Shown here: positions 23,590-34,338 of the stretch, piece after piece
Numbering within the stretch: the first letter of the stretch is position 1
Layout: the number at the start of each line of letters is the position of its first letter
The notes under the pieces: model-generated
Told to the model about the DNA's origin: nothing
Databases searched by the model: none
The model's input: only the letters and a program-made list of their open reading frames with translations
Translations under genes and position numbers: made by a program
Assembly (NCBI RefSeq): GCF_000003605.2
Contig: NW_003113469.1
Coordinates: 124,215-175,339, forward strand
DNA: 51,125 bases
Direction: 5' to 3'
Origin: Saccoglossus kowalevskii
Taxonomy: Eukaryota > Hemichordata > Enteropneusta > Harrimaniidae

Positions 23590-23781
23590 AAGTCAACATT
23601 TCACAAATAAAACAAATTTTTTCATATATTTTTAAAAATTTTGACCCAGACCTGTAAACAATAGAATTTATTATGTACTTTTGGTCAAAATTATCAAAAA
23701 TATGTTAGAAAATAAATAAAAATAGAAAAAATCTTACACCGAAATTTTCGCGTGAAAATTCATGGCACTCAAAGGGGTTAA
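23590..23781. mobile_element. TTAA MITE, copy 2, left end decayed
   Basis: The right end ATGGCACTCAAAGGGGTTAA (23762-23781) matches the right end of the copy at 43995-44211 (ATGGCGTTCAAAAGGTTAA). Inside, GTCAACATTT, AATAAAAC, GGTCAAAATT and AAATAAATAAAAAT occur in the same order as in that copy. The left terminus is not recognisable, so the left boundary is approximate. Confidence 0.5.
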
Positions 23782-24512
23782 TGGACCCACATTTATGAAA
23801 CACTTTATCTTCCTGCCAAACCAAAGTGCAGTGAAAAACAAAGCTAAAATGATTGCCTGGAGCAAGTCATATCCTCTACTCATATCTCACAATACTCTTT
23901 CTCAGTCACCCGCATTTGTTTTTATCTGTTGCCATGGTAATATTGTCACAGGGAAAATGCTGTGATTTACTGATTGATGAGCCGTGTCACATGTTTTTAG
24001 TACCCAAAGGTTATCAGGTGTTTTATTACAGATTTATCAGTATTTGAAATTTGGGCTCAGCAGTCATCTGTTGCATAGTAATCTGGTTCCTTAACTCCTG
24101 AGTATATCCTATCAATACATCATTGCCTCAGGATTATTGCTGGCATATTTTCCCTGCCAGTATTTTGTTACAATTTCTGTCATTTTCATAGATTTCAACA
24201 ATGATTTTGGATCAAGCAGGTGTTTTTTGATCAAAAGTTTTGCATAATTTTAAAAAGATTCTTGATGGAAATGTGACATGTAAATACATGCACTGTAAAT
24301 CGTTTAGTTTTCACTACCCAGAACTTTCAAGATTTGATGATTTTATAATGATCTAAATTTTGTGAAAGTGACTCGAAATTCCCCAAAAAAATTGTCTTGT
24401 GCCGGGACTACAGTAGTTTACACTAATACATTTTCACTACTGAGTGTGTAACATCGTATATAGTTATTTAAAATTGTATAAACAGGGTTGATCAGTAGTA
24501 ATGAATGCTGTA
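23782..24512. other. Non-coding DNA
   Basis: No supported exon. GTTGCCATGGTAAT at 23928-23941 is an RFX-like palindrome with one deviation. Two overlapping 60-70 codon frames are considered noise. Confidence 0.45.
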
Positions 24513-25586
24513 GATGGATGATGTCACAATAGATGATGTCACAATAGATGATGATGTCAATGAGATGTCAAAATGGATGATGTCAATGAGATGTCAAAAG
24601 GAATGATGTCACAATGGATGTCAGAGATGTCAAAATGGATGATGTCAATGAGATATTAAAATGGATGATGTCAATGAGATGTCAAAAGGAATGATGTCAC
24701 AATGAATGTTCCATTGAAGATGTCAATAAACAATGGCATTGACATGTCAAGATGGATGTCACAATGACTAGTGTAAAAATAAATGTCACAATGGATGTCA
24801 ATTAATAATGTCATTGACATGTCAAGATGGTTAATGTCACAATGTATGATGTCAAAATTAATGATGTCACAATGCATGTCAGAGATGTCAAAATTAATAA
24901 TGTCACATTGAAGATGTCAAAAAAGATGTCAATGAGATGTCAAAATGGATGATGTCAATGAGATGTCAAAAGGAATGATGTCACAATGGATGTCAGAGAT
25001 GTCAAACGGATGATGTCACAATGAATGTTCCATTGAAGATGTCAATAAACAATGTCATTGACATGTCAAGATGGTTAATGTCACAATGTATGATGTCAAA
25101 ATGAATGATGTCACAATGGATGTCAGAGATGTCAAAATAAATAATGTCACATTGAAGATGTCAAAAAAGATGTCATTGATATGTCAAAATGGATAATGTC
25201 ACAATGACTAATGTCAAAATGAATGATGTCACAATGGATGTCAATGAGATGTCAAAATGAATGATGTCACATTGAATGTTCCATTGAAGATGTCAATTAA
25301 TGATGTCATTGACATGTCAAGATGGTTAATGTCACAATGTATGATGTCAAAATGAATGATGTCACAATGGATGTCAGAGATGTCAAAATGAATGTCACAT
25401 TGAAGATGTCAATAAAGATGTCATTGACATGTCAAAATGGATAATGTTACAATGGATGTCAATGAGATGTCAATATGAATGCTGTCACATTGAATGTTAC
25501 ATTGAAGATGTCAATGACATTGACATGTCACAATAAATGATGTCACGATAAATGATGTCACGATGAATGATGTCACGATGAATGAA
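24513..25586. repeat. 1.1 kb satellite-like array of GATGTCA units
   Basis: Dozens of copies of a core RATGATGTCAMAATG (15-18 bp) fill the region on one strand. At the right edge the unit is a clean 15 bp (AATGATGTCACGATG, three times). A longer order is visible: ATGTTCCATTGAAGATG recurs at 24706, 25025 and 25276, and as ATGTTACATTGAAGATG at 25494, giving steps of 319, 251 and 218 bp. The perfect palindrome TGACATGTCA recurs in several of these blocks. The antisense frame 24671-24877 with its 'HCDI' repeats is a by-product. Confidence 0.93.
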
Positions 25587-28449
25587 TTGCATGTTAATTA
25601 TTCATGAGGTTGTTTGAAAGTCAATACAAAAATGTCAGAAGTGTCAGATTTTGGTCACAGTGGTATAGTGTTGTAATATTCTTTGAAAAAGTATCAAATG
25701 AATGTTGTAACTATGACAAAATACTATATATTAAAGTAAACAAGAGCACACACACATAATACAATTGTAACCCATTTCAAAGTTTTATATAAAAAAATTA
25801 ATTAATTATCATATTAAACCTAAGTGTGCTATTAATACTGGTAGGCAAATATGACAAGTTCATACAGACAATTTGAGCTGACCTAATTGAAAGTCGGTTG
25901 TTGAATTAATAAATGAGATTGATCATATGGGGCGAAATATTTTTGTATAGAATTTTTTTTCGATAATAGTGCTCAATAACACTCCAGGTATCATATGCCA
26001 TGTGCTTTGAGATTTTAGAATGTGGTGTTTTTGTAAGTCGTTTTTTGCCACTATATGTACGTAACACAAATGATAATTATTTGTTTAATAGTGTAATAAC
26101 CCCAAACACATTCATCAGTTTCTTGTTAAGCATACAACCTTTCCACAATATTTAAATTAAAAACATGATGATTCAAATAGTTTAGCTCTTTTCTGTCTCA
26201 ACCAAGGCACACAGCATTACTGAAAACTATTCTATAATCAAGGCAATGAACATCTATACACATGGCCATTTTGTTTCAAGATTACATCCAAGATGGCCGA
26301 CATGCAGCTATTTTTGCTGTTGCAGTATTTGTGTATAAAGCAAAGACATCAACGAACAGTTTGATTACAAATATGATTAAACTTCATGTTTATAGGAAGT
26401 ATAATTATATTGGAGAAAATCTGCTTCTCTTATTTCTCCTCATTCAACACATACTTGACCTATGTCATTGAACTTGGAATGGAGTATAAGTTACACCTTA
26501 TTGAGATTAATCGCTTTCTGAAATATGCCTAAAAATATCTCATAACCTTCTCCAATTGTCAACATTTGTATGTTCCACATAGTAGATCGAAGTTTACATC
26601 CATTATTTCAATATTTTCATCAGAATTATAATTAAAAATAAATATATATATAAAAATGAGAAAATCCATGAAATTAACATAAAAAATTTTCAAACCAACA
26701 TTCTCATGTAACCACCATTTAACTTTATATTTAGCAAGTAAAATAAAAACTGTTAAATTGTATTTCTAGGCAGTATTTGAAAAACAATTTGCTAAAGATT
26801 AATTGTGAAAATCAATTAATTTATTTCTTTGTACCTGAAAACACATTTGAAAGCTGTGAACCCATTCAGAACAGAATTGTTGCCACCTAGTTTTATATGC
26901 AAACAATTGCTGAAATTTACATTCACTAATTTTTTTTTTTCATTGTACCATAATATCAATGAACCCTGACAATAGTTGCACCTCCCATGTGATTTGGTAA
27001 TAAAGAATGTTAATCTGTCCAATTATGATTACTTTCATTCTTATGTCAATGAGTCCTACAATTTAAATATTATATTATATTGATTATCATTGAGATGATC
27101 AATATTTCTTTACTTGGTTTTGTTTCATACATAATCATTATTTTATTACCAGCTTTGAATAATTTGAAGACCAACAAATATTTTAAAAATAATGCTATTC
27201 ATTTATTTAAATAATTTTATTTAATATTTCCTCATTTAAATAATTTTTTTCCTGGAAAGGCACTAGTTTCTGTACAAATAAGTGTTTTTTTCAGCCTTTT
27301 TCCATGTAAATGCCAAGATGTTTGTAACTAAGGTAAAATAAACACTCTGTGTGTTTTGACAACACAGTCGATGACATCATTATGTAAGACATTTCAGCTA
27401 AAAGTTGCATCATTGAAATAAAACTATATTGTGCCAATACATTTACTATCTCATGAGCCTACAGGTGGCTGAATGGTAATCCATTTGAATTAATAAAAAC
27501 AAAAGATTTGTCTATTTGGTTCAATGGCTACTGCAAATATTGTCATAAAAATAAAATATTTCTGGGAATGTTACTATAAAATTGTTCACAGTAATGATTG
27601 TCATATCATTCATTTCAAGTACCATGAACCTGTCACCGACGTGCTAATTGGTATCTAACAATGCTTTGAACTATGTGTATGCAAGCTACTAAATTATTAA
27701 CTAGTTCAGGGGGCTGTTTGCAAATACAATACCACACGTATACAGGGAGTTGACTGCCTTAGGCTTTTTTCAAGCCTGTCATAACAATAGCATGTAGCCC
27801 ATTCATTTGACAGGTTCATGGTGGATTATTCAATAGGGGGGGATTACTTGTGGTCATTGACCACACGGGTAGTGAAGAAAGGGTCTAACATTCATGATTG
27901 CTTGACTCCATTGAACACAGCTTAACATATACATCAACAGACTTGAGGCGACAAAAAGAATGATAAAATCATCCATATGGAAAAAAAAAATACTAATTTA
28001 AAAATCCTGAAAAAACAAATAAACCTGTGTTTACATTTTTGTAGATCTTCCTGTTAACAGGTAGTACGGGAGGAAATCATCAGTAGCTAAATATACAGAG
28101 ATGGATCACATGCCATATACGATATGTACATTTAACAAGAGATTTATATTAAAAAATCAGTAGTGATTTTGTTACTCTTCAAATTTATTTTTGTTTTCAT
28201 TTTTGTGAGAAAAAGCAAACAAAATTGTAAATTCATATTTTTTTTTTTTTATCAGGGACATTTATGGGTTTGTCATATAGGTTTGTGCTTTGTATTCAAA
28301 TTCTAGATAACCCCACACTTGAACTGGACAATTTGTAAAACACCGTGCCCCTCCTCCCAATCACAATTGGATTAAACCACAACATGAACACAGCAAAAAA
28401 TGCTTGTATTCACACACCCAAACATTTGTATTCTTGGGAGAGCCGCAGT
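25587..28449. other. AT-rich non-coding stretch
   Basis: No supported exon. Two inverted YY1-type sites lie at 26264-26273 (GGCCATTTTG) and 26289-26298 (CAAGATGGCC); the ATG at 26293 opens only 23 codons. ATATTGAT/ATCAATAT form a small hairpin near 27077-27105. Confidence 0.45.
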
Positions 28450-28474
28450 TGTTTACACAGGTAACCATAGCAAC
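28450..28474 (-). promoter_or_regulatory. Composite forkhead plus RFX X-box site
   Basis: TGTTTAC (28450-28456) is a perfect forkhead core, and GTAACCATAGCAAC (28461-28474) is a perfect X-box, four bases apart. Read on the minus strand the order is X-box then GTAAACA, the same as at 12653-12675. A second forkhead-like TGTTTAT follows near 28519. Confidence 0.5.
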
Positions 28475-28599
28475 AAGTTTCTATTCTTAGCACCGTGAAG
28501 TAATTGTTTGGGTAAGATGTTTATGGCTGTATTAATCCTTATAAAAAGAGAATACAGTGCAGCGATTTTAACTAATGAGGAACTGAGATATTGAAACCA

Positions 28600-29290
28600 T
28601 GGTTGCCGTAATTGCTTTTATTTAATGAAGGCCATGTTTATTGTATTAAGACGACAAATAGGCCTGTCACGCTTACAACACAGCATGAATGGATCAGTCC
28701 TCTTCACTGCTTATCCACGCCCATTTAGAGCTGTGCACTGCCTGTTGTCTTGTACAGTCAGATCACTGAATCTTGAGACAAGGTCACATAAATTGAATAC
28801 GCGGCATTCACCAGACAAAACTGCGAGTGGTCAGGAGTGGTAAAAAGTATTTTAACCTGTGAGGTATGTTATTGAATAGGAACAAAGTGTCCCCACCCTT
28901 TGCCGTTACCTCTGCGCTGAACATCTCAACCGACAGACCTGCATTCATGATAACATGAATGGGGCAATGATAACAATGTTAATGATAACTCAGGATGAAA
29001 TCTATTGGCTGTTATCCACACAAAAGAACTGTGCTGCTATGATACGCAAACAATGTTTATCCGCCCCAACTTTCTGCTGGTATGGCAACTGGGTGTGGTT
29101 TGATCGTGAAAGACAGGCATTGGTTCAGTTCAGCTTAATCGGCGCAAAGCGGAGCATGGTCCGTAAGCGGTGTGAAATTGCAGTGTCTCAGCTTGCTGAT
29201 TCAGATACGGGTATGAGGATCAGGTGTCCAATCCAGCTGGGTGTTTTTCCCCCGTGGTGATGAACCATTTTATGAATTAAGTGTGGGACG
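28600..29290 (+). other. GC-richer island with a 101-codon ORF
   Basis: By hand count 29041-29220 is about 49% G+C against roughly a third in flanking DNA. An ATG frame runs 28955-29260 (101 codons, rich in Trp, Cys, Met and Arg in its middle). A 72-codon frame in the same phase lies at 28625-28843, separated by stops. A TATA-like CTTATAAAA precedes it at about 28538. I recognise no domain, and the splice context is weak. It could be an unrecognised exon, a decayed transposon piece or a conserved regulatory element. Confidence 0.25.
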
Positions 29291-30874
29291 TGTCTACGTT
29301 GCTTCAGGTAACTGTCAGGATACCATGAATCATTTTGTTCTGTTGGATTCAGGTCTGACCTGTCAGTAGCTAGCAGATTTCTGAATCACGGTATGTTGGG
29401 CTATGTCACGCAAATCATTTTATCATTACTTGAACTGTCATGTTTTTTTGTGTTTTTTTCTCTACTGGTTTTTCCCGTTCATCAGGTCCTATTGCTTTCA
29501 ACACATTTCATTTGTGTTGTGTCTAGCTGTACTACTAACCCCTGTTCAAATTTTTAACCACGTTAGATTTCGATTTATCAAGAAATTTACTAAAATTGAT
29601 TCAAAAGGCTAGGATTTAATTTGCAAGCTTTTAACAAAACCAGGACAGAGTACACCATCCTATGTTATTTTCATGAATACATTCAGTTTGTCACAGTTTT
29701 CATTAGTCAATTTTAGGTTAATTACTTCTTTTGGTGATGAAACAGACGCACAGACAGACTCTCCATTACTGTTCATGTGATTATAGTATAGTTCAGCATG
29801 GTTTTCTATATAACCCACATATTTTGTTAATAATTATTTCAGCAATCGGAAGATTGGATAGAAATTTCAGGATCTTTTATGTCATGTGGTAAATTTGTTT
29901 GAATTCAGGGGAAAAAAAGGAAGAATAATTAGTTGCTGTGATTGTGCAATCTAAAAGAAGCTGTTGCTATAGTGATAATTACACCTGAAAATTGAATCTC
30001 TGTTTATTGAATGGTATAAATTAGTTTGATTATAACTTGAGAAATTACAATAATTTTATTGTGCGAAAACCTCCATCTTAATAACATACTGTAGAATTTA
30101 TATGCTGAATGAAACTAATGTAATGACGTGTCTTTCAATATTTTGTACATTCTTATAATGAACATTTTCTGCATGTCATGAATAATAACCCTTGTATTTT
30201 GTGTATCTTTTTTTGTGTTACTATTTCACTTCTAAATTGGGAGAAAAATATTTTTGCAACTTTCCATAAATCATTTGTGTCTGGTTTATGATAGCTGTTT
30301 TACTTGTAACTATGAGTTTTTTCATCTATCTTATTAGGAATATCTTGTGTTATATAAACTTACCACAAATTCACCAAAGATTTGCAAAAATAATTGCCAG
30401 CTAATTGAAAGAATTGGACAGTATTCTAGTGAGATTTGATATATAGGATAGATTTGTGCGTAGAAAGCACGTCTCATTGGCATTGGTTTGGTATTTAGTA
30501 TAGCGTGTCTGCATTCCGAACAAAATGCTCCTCACCCTATTGTGGAATTTTCATTGATAGCATTTAGGGTGGAGTGGCAAATCATTGTCTACATCACTTG
30601 TGTATAACTAAAACCATTTCAATACCTTTTTATATGTCAATGCAATGTTTTTTTGGCATTTCTTCTCCCTTAATTGGGCATGGGTCACATCATTCAGAGG
30701 CAAAAATCGTTTGCACAATTGATGATTCTTTTTTAAGACTAGATACCACTTTTATGTTATACTTCAACCAAATACTACAGTAAAACTGAAAAACGTTTGC
30801 AGTTATTTTTTTCGTTTAGTTTTTATGTAAGCAATTTAAGTACATGTATTAGTCACTCTTCAGCTTCCCTCAGT
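29291..30874. other. Non-coding DNA
   Basis: AT-rich; no exon, repeat array or strong motif recognised apart from TACATGTA at 30841-30848. The 60-70 codon frames here show no domain. Confidence 0.45.
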
Positions 30875-31071
30875 TACTGTAAATGCATTAATTATTCACT
30901 GAGTTTGAATTTCAGTTTTGTTTGCTGAGTGAAGTGAAATCCTCTATATTACCTGTAAATCCATCTGAAAAGTGAAATTGTTCCACATCCAAATCTGTGA
31001 ATTTGTGAGCACAGTGAATATGATCAAATACCAAAATAGTGAATTATCAGTGAAATTGGATGGTTTTACAA
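30875..31071. mobile_element. TACTGTAAA-ended foldback MITE, copy A
   Basis: The left end TACTGTAAATGCATTAATTA continues TTCACTGAGTTT. The right end CAGTGAAATTGGATGG followed by TTTTACA is its imperfect reverse complement. The left 35 bases match the left end of the element at 37227-37436 almost exactly. There is no coding capacity, so it is a non-autonomous element. Confidence 0.65.
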
Positions 31072-31268
31072 AAAATTATTAATTTAAAAAATATACCACC
31101 ATTTTATAGCAAATACTCATTCTGTTCGTGACGCAGTGAAAAATGTACTTATTAATGAACAGTCACTCAAAATCAATGACAAATTATGGAAAGCAGGATC
31201 AGAAGTATGTGTTTATATGGAAGAGACTGCCCCCAAGCAAAGTTCTTCATTATTCTTTTAATGAACAA

Positions 31269-31294
31269 TTTTTTTTTTTTTGGGGGGGGGGGGG
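31269..31294. repeat. T13-G13 homopolymer junction
   Basis: Thirteen T (31269-31281) are followed directly by thirteen G (31282-31294). The G run can form G-quadruplex structures between strands or by sliding, and exact lengths are likely to be unreliable in the assembly. Frames crossing it (31143-31401) are artefacts. Confidence 0.95.
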
Positions 31295-31436
31295 TTATAG
31301 TATTACACAAGCTTCCCTTTTTAACTGTCTTATTTGTTTTAAATTTATCACCCACCCACATATATACTAAATATAGTTACAAAATTATATGTCTTTCTTA
31401 ACGGCATCACTCTAATGTTGATCACTCAAAATTGAC

Positions 31437-32127
31437 TTCAACCACACAAGTGCACCACATGTGTATGTGGGAGATACCACATCAAATCTGATCACACACC
31501 AACCAAGAGCACCACTTGACACTGTATGCGGGGTCTACCACATAACCAAGTGTACCATATGATGTGTATGTGGGAGATACCACATCAAATCTGATCACAC
31601 ACCAACCAAGAGCACCACTTGACACTGTATGCGGGATCTACCACATTAACCAAGTGTACCATACGATGCTGTGTGTGGGAGATACCACATCAAATCTGAT
31701 CACACACCAACCAAAAGCACCACTTGACACTGTATGCGGGGTCTACCACATTAACCAAGTGTACCATATGATGCTGTGTGTGGGAAATCCCACAGAAAGA
31801 TAAATTACACATCGTCCAAATGCACCATATGATACTGTGTGTTTGAAATACCACATTGAATCCTATCAACTAAGTGTACCATGTAACGTTGTGTGTGGGA
31901 ATACTATTATCGTATCAAATTATCATATCAACCAAGTTTCAATCGCATGTCAGCCAAGTGCACCATGTGACCTGTGTTGGAAATACCAGATCAGATTCAA
32001 TTGCATATCAACAAAGTACACCATGTGATGCTATATGTGACAAATACGACATCAAATCTAATTGTACATGTGCATCAATCAAGTGCATCACATGATGCTG
32101 TGTGTGGGAATACCACATCAAATCGGC
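31437..32127. repeat. 52/105-bp minisatellite, about 12 half-units
   Basis: Half-units of roughly 50-60 bp begin ACCAAGTGYACC and contain TGTGTGGGARATACCACATC. In the first part two half-unit types alternate as dimers: type A with GATGCTGTGTGTGGG and type B with GACACTGTATGCGGG. Equivalent points lie at 31461, 31564, 31671 and 31776 (103-107 bp). From about 31800 only diverged A-type units follow. Each has an inverted TGTGG/CCACA pair. Three carry the perfect CSL/Su(H) consensus TGTGGGAA at 31779, 31894 and 32103. Confidence 0.92.
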
Positions 32128-34150
32128 TTAGTGTTTTTATACACAAAGCACTGAATGTAGTGCTGCATTTCTAGCTCTTCTTGCCTTGTATAGATAGCAT
32201 CTTTTTTGATTGATTTTAACATTAAAAGAAATATTTTCCCTTATTGATAACATCTTTTAAATTATACTCATCCCCATTATTCCGTTAGTCACATAGTCAT
32301 CTTTGGTGCAATCTAACATCTTTTGGTCGTCATGGCATTTCAAAGCCATAAAACATTGATTAAAAATTGATTTTCCTCGAACGTTATGCTTAAATGTCTG
32401 CAGAAGAGAAATTCTGATCAATAATAACAAATATCGCAGACCCTAAATCATATTTTAATTACTTATTAGATTGTTTTTGTTAGAATAACTTATCTCCCCC
32501 AATAACATTGTCATGGATACTAATTTTACATTATTTCAATGATAAATTTAAAATTAAAATAAAAAAAAAAAGTGAGCATTGATTGTGGGAAACAAATTGA
32601 CCATAATTTTTCCTGTTACATATTTGTGCAACATTTTTATTACATGTATTTATCTATAATTTCTTTGTTGACTTTCCACCAAATTTACGTAATTTCCATT
32701 TGGATACTTGTCTTGATAAAAAAAAATGGGTTTATTTTGTAAAAGTTGATGAAAGTGGGCTTTGGTGTTAACCTTTTGACATGGTGTGCATTGTTGAAGT
32801 GATTAAAAATAATATTTATATGTCATGTCCGGCAATAATCAATATTTGTGCAATTGAATCAAAAGTAGTAGATAGGGGTTGACTAAACCTGCTGATGTGT
32901 TAGTAATTGTAGTTCATTTTAAATGATATACTGTTTTTATGCAAATAGCGAATACAGTATTTACTCTATTAGAAGTGCATTTCCAACAAAGTGCATGTAT
33001 ACCTACCATTTGGTTGATACTGAATGATTACAAAACAGTTAATAGCCAACTACTTTTCTGAATACTGTGTGTTAAAAAATAGAATTTACCTGATTGGACC
33101 TTCTGATGAAAAACCTTGTTTGTTTTTCTTTGTAATTTGTACCAATGGTATTACAGAGTGTCTGTGTGGAAAGGAGAGTATCTTTATTAGGCTGTTTCGA
33201 TTCAAATATTTATCCCTGTAGAACGCCTGACAGTAGTCAATTGGTATCTTTTTTTTTTTTGTTAAATGTGAGATGTACATTTTGTATTAATTAATGGTAT
33301 GTGATGATATAACCTTACTGGTATAGCAACTTACCTTATTAGGAGTTGGAATCTTCTTTTAAGGAGAACATGCTAGAAGTTTCATTTCATATGTTTTGTT
33401 GACAATAGATTGTCACATTATATATATAGCTCATTCTCTTATGTCCTTGAATTGTTACTCATAAAAAAAATTATGACCGGAAAGGTGAATAAATAATAAG
33501 GTTATCATTATAAAATTGGTTAGAATTATGGTGTAATTTGAAGTTCTTGCTGGAGGCATTATCACGTCATCCATTAAGTCATATTAATCTGTTCTTTCGC
33601 CTGTAATCCCTATGACTAAAAAGATGATATTTCATTTTTGCCTTCAGGCTAATGTGTCTATATGCTGGTCATGACATTGCGGGGCACTTTTTATGCATGA
33701 TTAATGAGTAATAAAAAAAAAATGTCCACTTATGTAAATTAGGTTATGGCTTTACGGAATTTGGAGAGCTGATGCGAGAATACATGTATGTTGTAAATGG
33801 TTTTACCATCATGGCATTCAGTGTAGCATGGTTTTTAGTATATGAGCGTGTGAGTGTTGTCGTGTATTGTCGTATTGCTAAAGTCACCGTAGTCTTGTCA
33901 GGTTGCCTTCCTGTTTGCGTCATACCCAAGATTGATAATAGAGTTTGCTGATAGTGAGTATTAGTTGTTGTTTTTGGGAACTATTTTTTGTGTGGACTAC
34001 TTTCATTACTTTATTACCAGACAGTATTCTAGTTGTTTTTTGTTGTTGTTTTTTTCCATTTAACCTTTTGAAAGACATATTGGTGTATCATTTTGTAAAT
34101 TTTTATGTATTTTTCAACAATTTTCTAGTTAATTTTTAACCAAATGGAAA
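32128..34150. other. Non-coding DNA with a dispersed-repeat fragment
   Basis: No exon is supported. At about 32950-33075 ACAGTATTTACTCTATTAGAAG, split here as ACAGTATTTA and CTCTATTAGAAG, is followed by TTGATACTGAATGATTA and CTGAATACTGTGTG. These words also occur at about 22750-22812 and 6545, so a repeat family is present in fragments. TACATGTA lies at 32641 and 33781. Confidence 0.45.
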
Positions 34151-34338
34151 TACTGTAAAGTCTGCATTAGAAGCTACATCCTTAATTAATAGAAACCACA
34201 CACATTCTTTTTGAACAATTGAGAACCAAAAATTCATTATTTCTCGTATGTGTAGATGCTCTAATAGAAGCCGCATCCCCTCTGTTGCATTGTACCATTT
34301 TAATAGAAGTCGCAGATTCTAATACAAATTTTACAGTA
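34151..34338. mobile_element. TACTGTAAA-ended element with internal AATAGAAG repeats
   Basis: The segment starts TACTGTAAAG and ends TTTTACAGTA, giving inverted ends. Inside, TTAGAAGCTACA, TAATAGAAACCACA, CTAATAGAAGCCGCA and TAATAGAAGTCGCA are four related words. The 188-bp element has no coding capacity, and the antisense frame 34182-34451 over it is a by-product. It shares its termini with the foldback MITEs at 30875 and 37227, while its interior differs. Confidence 0.6.

Noticed and set aside
24671-24877. 68-codon antisense frame with HCDI repeats
   Set aside because: Lies wholly in the GATGTCA array.
24513-25586. CRISPR-like array
   Set aside because: Units are short, contiguous, variable and lack unique spacers; the context is eukaryotic.
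26293-26364. ATGGCCGAC start resembling the 1367 start
   Set aside because: Only 23 codons before a stop and no convincing donor; better explained by a YY1 site.
31564-31803. 79-codon repeat-bearing frame
   Set aside because: By-product of the 105-bp dimer (35 codons); it breaks where the repeat becomes irregular and starts inside the array.
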